Assembly: GCF_029919115.1 (NCBI RefSeq)
Contig: NZ_CP123990.1
Location: 992,001-1,056,000 of the forward strand
DNA: 64,000 bases
Direction: 5' to 3'
DNA from: Variovorax paradoxus
GTDB lineage: Bacteria; Pseudomonadota; Gammaproteobacteria; Burkholderiales; Burkholderiaceae_C
The notes beneath the pieces are model-generated. The model ran no database searches and was not told the origin of the DNA. It saw only the letters and a list, made by a program, of their open reading frames with translations. Below are positions 25,909 through 34,362 of the stretch, piece by piece. Made by a program: the position numbers and the translations under genes. Each line of letters opens with the position of its first letter. Position 1 is the first letter of the stretch.

Positions 25909-26817
25909 ATGCTGCTTCCCATCCTCGTCTTTGTTGCCGTGTCCCTCGCCGTTGGCGGATTCGCCGTCTGGGTGCTGCCCACGCGCACCGAACAGCGCCT
26001 TCGGGCGGTGGCTCCTTCATCGGGCAAATCGGCCTGGACCGAAACTGCCGTCAAGTTTGTCGGCCCCTTTGCCCAGTTGTCCTCACCCACGGGAGAAGGC
26101 GAAACATCGCCCCTGCGCTTGAAGTTCTTGAACGCGGGTATTCGCCACCCTGACGCGAGCCTCTTCTACTTTGGCTTGAAGACGCTGCTACCGCTTGGCT
26201 TTGCGGGCCTGGCCTTTGTGGCGGTACGCGCGGCAGGCGCGGACGACGGAGTCACCACTTTGTTGTGGCTGGCGGTGGTGGCATTGCTCGGCTGCTACCT
26301 GCCCAACATCGTGCTGCGCCTGATGGTCAGGGAGCGGCAGCGCGAGATCTTCGAGAACTTCCCCGACGCCGCCGACCTGATGCTGGTGTGCGTCGAAGCG
26401 GGCCTGGGGCTCGATGCCGCGCTGGTCAAGGTGACCGAGGAGATCCGCGTCAAGAGCGAGGCCCTGGCACAGGAGCTGCACTGGACCAATCTGGAGATGC
26501 GCGCGGGCGGCACGCGCGAGAAGTCGTTGCACAACCTGGCACTTCGCACCGGCGTGGAGGAAATCGGAACCTTCGCCACCATGCTGACCCAGGCCGACCG
26601 GTTTGGCACCAGCATTGGCGAATCTCTGCGCGTGTTTTCGGACGACCTGCGCCACAAGCGCCAGGTTCGCGCGGAAGAGCTTGCCGCGAAGGTTCCGACC
26701 AAGATGCTGCTGCCGCTGGTGCTGTGCATCTTTCCGTGCATCTCTGCGGTCATTCTCACGCCGGCCGCCATCCGGATGGTCCGCATCATCGGGCCGATGC
26801 TCGGTGGCGGCGGCTGA
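25909..26817 (+). CDS. tadC: Tad inner-membrane platform protein TadC
   Basis: 302 residues, GspF-type domain: FPDAADLMLVCVEAGLGLDAALVKV is the family core, with flanking membrane segments and a C-terminal AEELAAKVPTKMLLPLVLCIFPC stretch. It ends the tad operon, 15 bases before the convergent stop of the response regulator. It works with TadB in the assembly platform. Confidence 0.93.
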   Translation: MLLPILVFVAVSLAVGGFAVWVLPTRTEQRLRAVAPSSGKSAWTETAVKFVGPFAQLSSPTGEGETSPLRLKFLNAGIRHPDASLFYFGLKTLLPLGFAGLAFVAVRAAGADDGVTTLLWLAVVALLGCYLPNIVLRLMVRERQREIFENFPDAADLMLVCVEAGLGLDAALVKVTEEIRVKSEALAQELHWTNLEMRAGGTREKSLHNLALRTGVEEIGTFATMLTQADRFGTSIGESLRVFSDDLRHKRQVRAEELAAKVPTKMLLPLVLCIFPCISAVILTPAAIRMVRIIGPMLGGGG

Positions 26818-26832
26818 GCCCGGCAGTCGCGC

Positions 26833-27522
26833 TCAGTGGGGCGCGGTGTCGAGCTGGTGCTTGATCGCGTAGATATACAGCTCGAGCCGGTTCGCCACGC
26901 CCAGCTTCTGGTAGATCGACGTAAGGTGATTGCGGAACGTGTGCTCGGTAACGAAGAGGCGCGAGGCCAGCGTCTTGTTCGCTGCGCCGCTGCCCTGGAC
27001 CACCGCCTGGATGACCTGCCGCTCCTTTTGCGTGAGGCTGGCCAGCTTTGCAGCTTCAGGGTCGGCCTTCGCAGGCTTCTTTGGCGCGGTCAGCTCCGAG
27101 AAGACCCGGCTCATGGCCTGCGGGTCGACGCACAGCTCGCCCTTGTGCACGCGCTCTATCGCGTCGAGCACCTGCTCCGCGGAAGCATCCTTGTGCAACA
27201 CGCCCCTTGCGCCGCGCAGCACCGCCAGATCCAGCGTCTGCTGGCTGCGCTCGCCCGTGAGAATGAGCGCGCGCGACACGTCGTTCGACAGCAGCATCGG
27301 AAGAATGTCCAGGGCTGACCGGCCGGCCAGGTCCAGGTCGAGCACTATCACGTCGGGCGAGAGTTGCCCCGTTCGCTCCAGCGCGTCCTCGCAGCAGTTG
27401 GCCGTGGCAACGACCTTCATGCGCGGCTGCTCGCCGTCGATCAGTCTCGACAGGCCCCAGAGCATCGTCTGGTGGTCGTCCACAAGCATCACGCCGATGG
27501 GCTGGCTGGTGGTGGGTTGCAT
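26833..27522 (-). CDS. NarL/FixJ-type response regulator, probable tad-locus regulator
   Basis: 229 residues. The receiver domain starts VMLVDDHQTMLWG and its phospho-acceptor Asp is in VIVLDLDLAG (about 60), with the conserved Lys in VLHKDAS. A C-terminal LuxR-type helix-turn-helix shows LTQKERQVIQAVVQG and LFVTEHTFRNHLTSIYQKLGVANRLEL. The start at 27522 has GAGGAGGTG upstream. It follows the sensor kinase gene by 25 bases and converges on tadC, so control of pilus expression is plausible but not shown. Confidence 0.9.
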   Translation of the reverse strand: MQPTTSQPIGVMLVDDHQTMLWGLSRLIDGEQPRMKVVATANCCEDALERTGQLSPDVIVLDLDLAGRSALDILPMLLSNDVSRALILTGERSQQTLDLAVLRGARGVLHKDASAEQVLDAIERVHKGELCVDPQAMSRVFSELTAPKKPAKADPEAAKLASLTQKERQVIQAVVQGSGAANKTLASRLFVTEHTFRNHLTSIYQKLGVANRLELYIYAIKHQLDTAPH

Positions 27523-27547
27523 GGTTGCACCTCCTCTTTCTTCATCA

Positions 27548-29236
27548 TCAGATGGGTATTTCGACCAGAACTGCCGTGGCGCCGCCGGCGCCCTGGCTGA
27601 CTTGCGCCCGCCCGCCAAGGGCGGCCGCGCGTTCGCTGATGGAGCGGGGGCGGAAGTTTGCGAACTCCGTGCCGCAGCTCTCGTTTTCAATCCGGATGTG
27701 CAGCTTGCCGCCCACGCAGCCGATGCGGATGCAACCGCGATGCGCATGCGTGTGCTTGCAGATGTTGTTCAGCCCCTCGCGCACCAACTGGAGCACTTCG
27801 GCGGTCATCCGGTCGTCCAGGTGAACATCGCTTTCGAGCAGGATCGCGATGTCGATTCCGTAGAGTGTCTTGATGTGTGCCGCCTGCCGGTGCAGGTGCG
27901 GAAGGATGAACTCGCAGCGGGTGTCCGCGCCATGCTTTACAGCTCCCGCATAGCGGCGCAGGTCGGTCACCACGCTTTCGGCCATGCTGGCGAGCTTGTC
28001 CAGGTCGTCGATCAGCGGGTTGTCGGCAGTAGCCTTCTTGCGCAGGGCGCTCAGCCCCAGCTTGAGGCCGATGTAGGGCTGGATCGCCGTGTCGTGCAGG
28101 TCCAGCGAGATCTTCAGCCGTTCTTTCGAGGCGGCCTCCGAAGCCATGCGGTCCAGCACCTCGATGGTCTCGATGACGGGGAACACGTGCCCCATGATGT
28201 GCGCGAGAAACAGCGCGTCCGACTTGCGGAATTGCCCGTCGCGCGACGACACGAAGACCCGGCCTTCGCCCAACCGCATGGGCAGCGGCGCGCTCATGAA
28301 GGAGCGGGCCTCCAGCATTGCGGCAACGGCAGAGTTGCGGCGCGCGCCGTGTTCGTCCAGGGCAAACCAGCGGTGGTTGCGCGGGTCGCAGGCATGGCCG
28401 TCTGCCCGCAACCGGTTCAGGGGCCAGGGGCGGCGGTTGTTCAGCACGACGCGCTCGCCGGACAATGCCATGAGCGGCGAATCGGAGATGCGGCTGATCG
28501 TCTCGATGTCGACGGAGTCTGCCGGATCGCCTTCCTTGAGCGTGCGCATGACCCAGGCGCCGGTTTCCGAATTTCGCATCAGCAGGATGCAGTGGCTCGC
28601 CTTGAAGAAATCGAGCGTTCTTTCCATCGTGCTGGCAATCGTGCGGTTCACGCCGAACCGGGGGTTCGACAGCTGGCTCACCTGGCCGAGCAGGGAAAGG
28701 CGCCGCCGCAATTCGACCTTCGATCCGCCCCAGTGGCCGATCATGTGCCCAAGCGCCAGCAGGAACGTGGTGCGCATGAGCAGCTGGGGCGTGTAGGTGT
28801 CGGTGCCCGTGGCCAGCCCGCAGGCGGCAAACGACGCAACGGAAGCCATCGTGACCCTGGCGCCTTCTTCGTAGCCCCAGCGGAACGACGATGTGAGGAT
28901 GACGAAGAAGTAGAAAAGAAAGTAGAGACTCGGCAGGCCGCCCGTTACAAAGATAAGGAGCGTGAACCACAGCACGTCGAACCAGTGGATGGCCTTGCCG
29001 CGGAAATACCGTTGGCCCGTGCGCGTGCAGATGTACACACCGACGCTGTAGACCAGGTAGCCGGCAAATGCCAGCCACGTGATGTTGCCTATGTCTTCTT
29101 GCGCTTCGCCTGCGTCAACTGCAACCGCCAGCAGTGCAGAGATCGACAGCACCAGCCGCATTCTTGCAACCATGACCGCATCGGCGGTAAGGTTGAAGTC
29201 GGTCCCGCAGTCCGGGTCGAAGGAGGTGGCTGGCAC
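27548..29236 (-). CDS. Membrane sensor histidine kinase, HisKA_3 (NarX/DegS-like) type
   Basis: 562 residues, GTG start. About six membrane segments in residues 25-190, then a GAF-like region, and the kinase core with LKISLDLHDTAIQPYIGL (His in DLHD is the phosphorylation site) and an HATPase region ending in GGRAQVSQGAGGATAVLVEI. The GxG loop is normal but the N box reads REGLNNICKHTHA, with Asn present. In place of the extended ERxRIARELHD pattern it has SKERLKISLDLHD. It partners the response regulator downstream. Alternative starts exist at 29173 and 29161. Confidence 0.88.
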   Translation of the reverse strand: MPATSFDPDCGTDFNLTADAVMVARMRLVLSISALLAVAVDAGEAQEDIGNITWLAFAGYLVYSVGVYICTRTGQRYFRGKAIHWFDVLWFTLLIFVTGGLPSLYFLFYFFVILTSSFRWGYEEGARVTMASVASFAACGLATGTDTYTPQLLMRTTFLLALGHMIGHWGGSKVELRRRLSLLGQVSQLSNPRFGVNRTIASTMERTLDFFKASHCILLMRNSETGAWVMRTLKEGDPADSVDIETISRISDSPLMALSGERVVLNNRRPWPLNRLRADGHACDPRNHRWFALDEHGARRNSAVAAMLEARSFMSAPLPMRLGEGRVFVSSRDGQFRKSDALFLAHIMGHVFPVIETIEVLDRMASEAASKERLKISLDLHDTAIQPYIGLKLGLSALRKKATADNPLIDDLDKLASMAESVVTDLRRYAGAVKHGADTRCEFILPHLHRQAAHIKTLYGIDIAILLESDVHLDDRMTAEVLQLVREGLNNICKHTHAHRGCIRIGCVGGKLHIRIENESCGTEFANFRPRSISERAAALGGRAQVSQGAGGATAVLVEIPI

Positions 29237-29339
29237 GGCGTTGTTCCAGTACGTTGAGCAATGTCATGCTCCGCTGGTGAGTCCGGAGGCCCGCCAGCAT
29301 TGGCGCCCCGGAAGATTGAATGCTCGGTCTGCTCTGTTC

Positions 29340-29445
29340 ACGTTTGAAACCAAAGAACTAATGTGAAGATTTCACCTTACTACTTTGGTAGTCAAATGCA
29401 ATACTTTGTTTCTGGTGTTTCTTTGGTATTTTTGTTACCAAATGA
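29340..29445. other. AT-rich intergenic stretch with repeated TTTGGTA/TACCAAA motifs
   Basis: Between the sensor kinase (start 29236) and the tRNA terminator lies a stretch clearly poorer in GC than its neighbours. It carries ACCAAAG (29349-29355), CTTTGGTA (29383-29390), CTTTGGTA (29421-29428) and TACCAAA (29436-29442), the last two as TTTGGTA-N7-TACCAAA, and also GTGAA-GAT-TTCAC (29363-29375). Nothing here looks like a gene. It probably holds the kinase promoter and binding sites for a regulator. Confidence 0.55.
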
Positions 29446-29538
29446 AAACTTTCGGCCTCTTTTGTGTAACTGCAATTGAGGGGCCGAACGGAGCGGCGAA
29501 GCAGCGAAATGCGCGCGTTGCGGGCATCCCAGGCCAAG

Positions 29539-29573
29539 AAAAAAGGGACTCGGAAGAAATCCGAGTCCCTTTT
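29539..29573 (-). terminator. Intrinsic terminator of tRNA-Ala (leftward)
   Basis: On the minus strand AAAAGGGACTCGGA-TTTC-TTCCGAGTCCCTTTTTT: a strong hairpin with six T, starting 8 bases beyond the tRNA 3' end. Confidence 0.9.
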
Positions 29574-29580
29574 GTATGGG

Positions 29581-29656
<76 letters not shown>

Positions 29657-29760
29657 AACGCAGGCCGGATTTTAACCAGAACACCCCTGGTAGCGCATGC
29701 GCAAACGCGAAGATGCGCCAAGATGCGCGGTCTCCAAAAAAGAAGGAAAGCAGGAACCGC

Positions 29761-30627
29761 ATGGCCTCGTACGACCCCGCCTGGCTGGAAGGCATGTACA
29801 ACAATCTCGCGCGGGTAACAGACCATCCCGCGTACTTTGCGCGCTGGGCCAAGGATTCGGCAGCCGCGCGCGAAGCGCTTTCCGGCCGCATCGATGTGCC
29901 CTATGGCCCGGGTGTCAACGAAACGCTCGACATCTTTCCCGCACCGGTGCCCGGTGCGCCGGTGCTGGTGTTCATTCACGGCGGCTACTGGCGTGCAATG
30001 GACAAGCGCGACCATTCCTTCATTGCTCCTGCGTTCAACGACCGCGGCATGTGCGTGGTCATGCCCAATTACGCGTTGTGCCCCGGCACGGCCGAGCAGC
30101 CCGTGACGGTGCCGGGCATCCTCATGCAGATGGTGCGTGCGCTCGAGTGGACGTGGCGGAACGCCGCGAGCTTTGGCGCGGACCCCTCGCGCATCACCGT
30201 GGCCGGGCATTCGGCCGGCGGCCACATGGCGGCTGCGTTGCTTGCCTGCGCGTGGAAAGCCGTGTCGCCAGATCTCCCGGCGCAGCTGGTTCGCAACGCG
30301 CTGTCCATCTCCGGCCTGTACGACCTTCGGCCGCTGCAGCGCACGCCTTTTCTGGAGAACGTGCTCAAGCTCGATGATGCGGATGCACTGCGTGCCAGCC
30401 CGGCGCTGTGGCCGGCGCCGGCACGCGGCCAGCTGCACGCGGTGGTGGGAGGCGATGAGAGCGGGGAGTTCCTGCGGCACAACGCCTTGATTCGCGAGGC
30501 ATGGGGCCGTAACGCAGTGCCCGTGTGCGAATCGCTGCCGGGCCTGAACCACTTCAGCATCGTCGACGCGCTGGCCGATCCGGCCCACACCTTGCACCGC
30601 CACGCGGTGCAGCTCCTGGAGGCCTGA
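29761..30627 (+). CDS. Alpha/beta hydrolase, arylformamidase-like
   Basis: 288 residues. The oxyanion motif is HGGYWRAMDK (about 79), the nucleophile Ser is in AGHSAGGHMAA (about 155), and a C-terminal His sits in LPGLNHFSIVDAL. The HGGYWR sequence is typical of eukaryotic-type arylformamidases (kynurenine pathway) and related esterases in Burkholderiales. The start at 29761 gives MASYDPAWLEGMYNNLARV, matching the family opening. No kynureninase gene is nearby, so the physiological substrate remains open. Confidence 0.8.
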   Translation: MASYDPAWLEGMYNNLARVTDHPAYFARWAKDSAAAREALSGRIDVPYGPGVNETLDIFPAPVPGAPVLVFIHGGYWRAMDKRDHSFIAPAFNDRGMCVVMPNYALCPGTAEQPVTVPGILMQMVRALEWTWRNAASFGADPSRITVAGHSAGGHMAAALLACAWKAVSPDLPAQLVRNALSISGLYDLRPLQRTPFLENVLKLDDADALRASPALWPAPARGQLHAVVGGDESGEFLRHNALIREAWGRNAVPVCESLPGLNHFSIVDALADPAHTLHRHAVQLLEA

Positions 30628-30651
30628 TTTCGGGCCTCCGGAGGAGAGCGG

Positions 30652-31629
30652 TTACATCAGCAGGTGCTCGCCCGCGTTGTCGCCGCCCAGCGTCACGTAG
30701 TTGACCTTGCGGATGTCCATCAGCGTGCGGCCGCCCGCATAGCTGATGGAGCTCTGCACGTCCTGCTCCATCTCGACCAGCGTGTCGGCCAGCTTTCCCT
30801 TGATGGGCTCGAGGATGCGCTTGCCCTCGACGTGCTTGTATTCGCCCTTGTTGAAGTCGCTGGCCGAACCGTAATACTCCTTGAAGAGCACGCCGTCGAC
30901 TTCCACGGTCTTGCCCGGCGATTCTTCGTGGCCCGCGAACAGCGAGCCGATCATCACCATCGACGCGCCGAAGCGCACGCTCTTGGCAATGTCGCCGTGG
31001 TCGCGAATGCCGCCATCGGCAATGATCGGCTTGGTGGCCACGCGCGCACACCATTTGAGCGCGCTGAGCTGCCAGCCGCCGGTGCCGAAACCCGTCTTGA
31101 GCTTGGTGATGCAGACCTTGCCCGGGCCGATGCCCACCTTGGTGGCGTCGGTGCCCCAGTTCTCCAGGTCGATCACGGCCTCGGGCGTGCCCACGTTGCC
31201 CGCGATCACGAAGGAACCCGGCAGCTTCTGCTTGAGGTAGCCAATCATGTTCTTCACGCTGTCGGCGTGGCCGTGCGCAATGTCGATGGTGATGTATTCG
31301 GGCACAAGCCCTTGCGCCACCAATTGGTCGACCGTGTCGTAGTCGGGCTTCTTCACGCCCAGCGAGATGGAGGCGAACACGCCCTTGCCCTGCATTTCCT
31401 TGACGAACTTCACGTTGTCCAGGTCGAAGCGGTGCATCACGTAGAAGTAGCCGTTCTGTGCGAGCCAGAGGCAGATCGACTCGTCGACCACCGTCTTCAT
31501 GTTGGCCGGCACCACCGGCAGGCGGAAGCTGCGCGCGCCCAGCGTCACGCTGGTGTCGCACTCGGAACGGCTTTCCACGCGGCACTTGCGCGGGAGCAAA
31601 AGGATGTTGTCGTAATCGAAAATCTGCAT
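30652..31629 (-). CDS. guaC: GMP reductase
   Basis: 325 residues of the IMPDH/GMPR family, TIM-barrel only (no CBS domains), which fits the Firmicutes-type short GMP reductase (GuaC). The catalytic Cys loop is [15 protein letters not shown], and substrate-binding segments are [15 protein letters not shown] and [14 protein letters not shown]. It converts GMP to IMP with NADPH in purine salvage. It is divergent from the uvrD-like helicase with a 206-base gap, and converges on the hydrolase gene. Confidence 0.9.
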   Translation of the reverse strand: MQIFDYDNILLLPRKCRVESRSECDTSVTLGARSFRLPVVPANMKTVVDESICLWLAQNGYFYVMHRFDLDNVKFVKEMQGKGVFASISLGVKKPDYDTVDQLVAQGLVPEYITIDIAHGHADSVKNMIGYLKQKLPGSFVIAGNVGTPEAVIDLENWGTDATKVGIGPGKVCITKLKTGFGTGGWQLSALKWCARVATKPIIADGGIRDHGDIAKSVRFGASMVMIGSLFAGHEESPGKTVEVDGVLFKEYYGSASDFNKGEYKHVEGKRILEPIKGKLADTLVEMEQDVQSSISYAGGRTLMDIRKVNYVTLGGDNAGEHLLM

Positions 31630-31801
31630 GACCAGGCTCCTGGAAAGGAATCGTTGAAACGAACGAATGAGCGCTTGGTCCGGCCGGTCTTTGGGGCGTC
31701 TTTCAGCAAAAGACGGGCACAAAAAACCGGACGCAAGAAACTTGGGCCCGGTGATTGATTTTACGCAGTCTTGCAAAGGCGGGTCTTCCGGTTCTTCATA
31801 T

Positions 31802-31829
31802 AACCCGCATACGGGTTGGTTTCTACAAT
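31802..31829 (+). promoter_or_regulatory. Promoter region of the UvrD-type helicase gene with inverted repeat
   Basis: An inverted repeat AACCCG-CATA-CGGGTT (31802-31817) is followed by a -10-like TACAAT (31824-31829) only six bases before the ATG at 31836. A transcript started there would have almost no leader. No good -35 is present at 17 bases, where the inverted repeat lies instead. Confidence 0.5.
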
Positions 31830-31835
31830 CGGCGG

Positions 31836-34241
31836 ATGTTGTTTAACGAACCTGCGGCTGATGCCAACCCCCTGGAACTGCCGTTGCTGCAGAACCTGAA
31901 CCCGGAGCAGCGCGCCGCGGTCACTCTTCCCGCGGGCAATGCCCTCATCCTGGCCGGCGCCGGCTCGGGCAAGACGCGGGTGCTGACCACCCGCATTGCC
32001 TGGCTGCTGCAAACCGGCCAGGTTTCCGCCGGCGGCATCCTGGCCGTGACCTTCACCAACAAGGCCGCCAAGGAAATGATGACGCGGCTGACAGCCATGC
32101 TGCCGGTCAATGTGCGGGGCATGTGGATCGGCACCTTCCACGGCCTGTGCAACCGCCTTTTGCGCGCGCACTGGAAGCTGGCCAACCTGCCTTCCACATT
32201 CCAGATCCTCGACACGCAAGACCAGCTTTCGGCCATCAAGCGATTGATGAAGCAGTTCAACGTGGACGACGAGCGTTTTCCGGCCAAGCAGACGCAGTGG
32301 TTCATTGCGGGCGCCAAGGAAGACGGGCTGCGCCCGCGCGACGTGGAGATCCGCAGCGACGACGACCGCAAGAAGGTCGAGCTGTACCAGCTCTACGAAG
32401 AACAGTGCCAGCGCGAAGGCGTGGTCGATTTCGGCGAGCTCATGCTGCGCAGCTACGAACTGCTGCGCGACAACGACCCGGTGCGCGAACACTACCAGCG
32501 GCGCTTTCGCCACATCCTGATCGACGAGTTCCAGGACACCAACCGGCTGCAGTACGCGTGGATCAAGATGCTTTCGGGCAACACGGTGGCGGGCCAGTTC
32601 ACGCCGGGCCAGAACAGCGTGATCGCGGTGGGCGACGACGACCAGAGCATCTACGCCTTTCGCGGTGCGCGTGTGGGCAACATGGCCGACTTTGTGCGCG
32701 AGTTCGATGTGCAGCACCAGATCAAGCTGGAGCAGAACTACCGCAGCTACAGCAACATTCTCGATTCGGCCAACGAGCTCATCAGCCACAACAAGAAGCG
32801 CCTGGGCAAGAACCTGCGCACCGACCAAGGCCCGGGCGAGCCGGTGCGCGTGTACGAGTCGCCCACTGACTTGGCCGAGGCGCAGTGGATGGTCGAGGAA
32901 ATGCGGCAGCTTGTGCGCGACGGCTTCGACCGCAAGGAAATGGCCGTGCTCTACCGCAGCAATGCGCAGAGCCGGGTGATCGAAACGGCGCTCTTCAATG
33001 CCTCGGTGCCGTACCGCGTGTACGGCGGCCTGCGCTTCTTCGAGCGCGCTGAAATCAAGCATGCGCTGGCGTATTTGCGCCTGCTCGAGAACAAGGACGA
33101 CGACACGAGTTTTCTGCGGGTGGTCAACTTTCCGCCGCGCGGCATCGGCGCGCGCACGCTCGAGCAACTGCAGGACGCAGCGCGCACCGCGGGGCGCTCG
33201 CTGCACGACGCGGTGCATGCCGTCGGCGGCAAGGCGGGCTCGAACCTGACGGCCTTCGTGGCCAAGATCGACGTGCTGCGCGAGCAGACGCAGGGCGTCA
33301 GCCTGCGCGAGATCATCGAGCTGGTGCTCGACCACAGCGGCCTTGTCGAACACTACAAGGCCGACCGCGAAGGCGCCGACCGCATCGAGAATCTGGAAGA
33401 ACTGGTGAACGCGGCCGAGAGCTTCGTCACGCAGGAAGGCTTCGGCCGCGACGCCGTGGCATTGCCGGTCGACGAACTGCGGCAGTCCCCCGCGAGCCAG
33501 GGCATCGACCTGACCCGCCCCGTGGTCGACGAGCCGCTGGCGCCCGACGCCGAAACCGGCGAAACGCTGAGCCCGCTGGCCGCGTTCCTCACGCATGCGG
33601 CGCTCGAATCGGGCGACAACCAGGCGCAGGCCGGGCAGGACGCCGTGCAGCTGATGACCGTTCACGCGGCCAAGGGGCTGGAGTTCGACTGCGTGTTCAT
33701 CACCGGCATGGAAGAGGGCCTTTTCCCGCACGAAAACTCGATGAGCGATTTCGAAAGCCTCGAGGAAGAGCGCCGCCTGATGTACGTGGCGATCACGCGG
33801 GCACGCAAGCGCCTGTACCTGAGCCATTCGCAAACCCGCATGCTGCACGGCCAGACGCGCTACAACGTGAAGAGCCGCTTCTTCGAAGAGTTGCCCGAAG
33901 GCGCGCTCAAGTGGCTCACGCCGAAGAACCAGGCGTTCACGCCGTCAGCCTTCGGCTACGGCGGCGGCTATGCGAGCACGCGCGGCGGTGGCGGCAGCTA
34001 CAGCAGCGGTAGCGGGTACGGCAGCAGCAAAGACACATTCGCGAGCCCCCCGGTGCCACCGCAGAAAACCGCGCCTTCGCACGGCCTGCGTTCGGGCATG
34101 CAGGTGTTCCACAACAAGTTCGGCGAAGGCACGGTGCTGTCGCTCGAAGGCACGGGCGACGATGCGCGCGCGCAGGTCAAGTTCAGCCGGCATGGCGTCA
34201 AGTGGCTTGCGCTGTCGGTCGCCAAGCTCACGCCCGTGTGA
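31836..34241 (+). CDS. uvrD: UvrD/Rep/PcrA-type superfamily 1 DNA helicase
   Basis: 801 residues with all SF1A motifs: Walker [10 protein letters not shown] (about 42), [17 protein letters not shown], Walker B DEFQDTN (about 230), [34 protein letters not shown] and [21 protein letters not shown] 3'-5' helicase for repair or fork restart. The C-terminal tail has a Gly/Ser-rich linker (about 707-733) and then a PcrA/UvrD-type Tudor-like domain ([21 protein letters not shown]). Rep, UvrD and PcrA cannot be split cleanly by eye; the tail favours UvrD/PcrA. Confidence 0.93.
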   Translation: MLFNEPAADANPLELPLLQNLNPEQRAAVTLPAGNALILAGAGSGKTRVLTTRIAWLLQTGQVSAGGILAVTFTNKAAKEMMTRLTAMLPVNVRGMWIGTFHGLCNRLLRAHWKLANLPSTFQILDTQDQLSAIKRLMKQFNVDDERFPAKQTQWFIAGAKEDGLRPRDVEIRSDDDRKKVELYQLYEEQCQREGVVDFGELMLRSYELLRDNDPVREHYQRRFRHILIDEFQDTNRLQYAWIKMLSGNTVAGQFTPGQNSVIAVGDDDQSIYAFRGARVGNMADFVREFDVQHQIKLEQNYRSYSNILDSANELISHNKKRLGKNLRTDQGPGEPVRVYESPTDLAEAQWMVEEMRQLVRDGFDRKEMAVLYRSNAQSRVIETALFNASVPYRVYGGLRFFERAEIKHALAYLRLLENKDDDTSFLRVVNFPPRGIGARTLEQLQDAARTAGRSLHDAVHAVGGKAGSNLTAFVAKIDVLREQTQGVSLREIIELVLDHSGLVEHYKADREGADRIENLEELVNAAESFVTQEGFGRDAVALPVDELRQSPASQGIDLTRPVVDEPLAPDAETGETLSPLAAFLTHAALESGDNQAQAGQDAVQLMTVHAAKGLEFDCVFITGMEEGLFPHENSMSDFESLEEERRLMYVAITRARKRLYLSHSQTRMLHGQTRYNVKSRFFEELPEGALKWLTPKNQAFTPSAFGYGGGYASTRGGGGSYSSGSGYGSSKDTFASPPVPPQKTAPSHGLRSGMQVFHNKFGEGTVLSLEGTGDDARAQVKFSRHGVKWLALSVAKLTPV

Positions 34242-34249
34242 GCGCCACC

Positions 34250-34306
34250 AAGTTTGCTATTAAACAAATAGCTGGAGGCGCAATAGCCACGGGCGTTTCG
34301 GGCGGT
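34250..34306. repeat. Putative Comamonadaceae-type dispersed intergenic repeat
   Basis: The 121-base gap between the helicase and DUF2339 genes contains TTTGCTATTAAACAAATAGC (GCTATT and AATAGC arms), then AATAGCCACGGGCGTTT and a T-rich end. I associate sequences of this form with repeated intergenic elements of Acidovorax, Rhodoferax and Variovorax. The first part is a short hairpin. Copy number not tested here. Confidence 0.5.
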
Positions 34307-34362
34307 TTTTAAAGAAGCAATCGCCGTACACTCCATGCTCGCCAAAACAAGGGGAGCTGAGG

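Noticed and set aside
26930-29257. A 775-codon plus-strand frame over the sensor kinase and response regulator
   Set aside because: The minus-strand genes carry full two-component motifs; the plus-strand frame has none.
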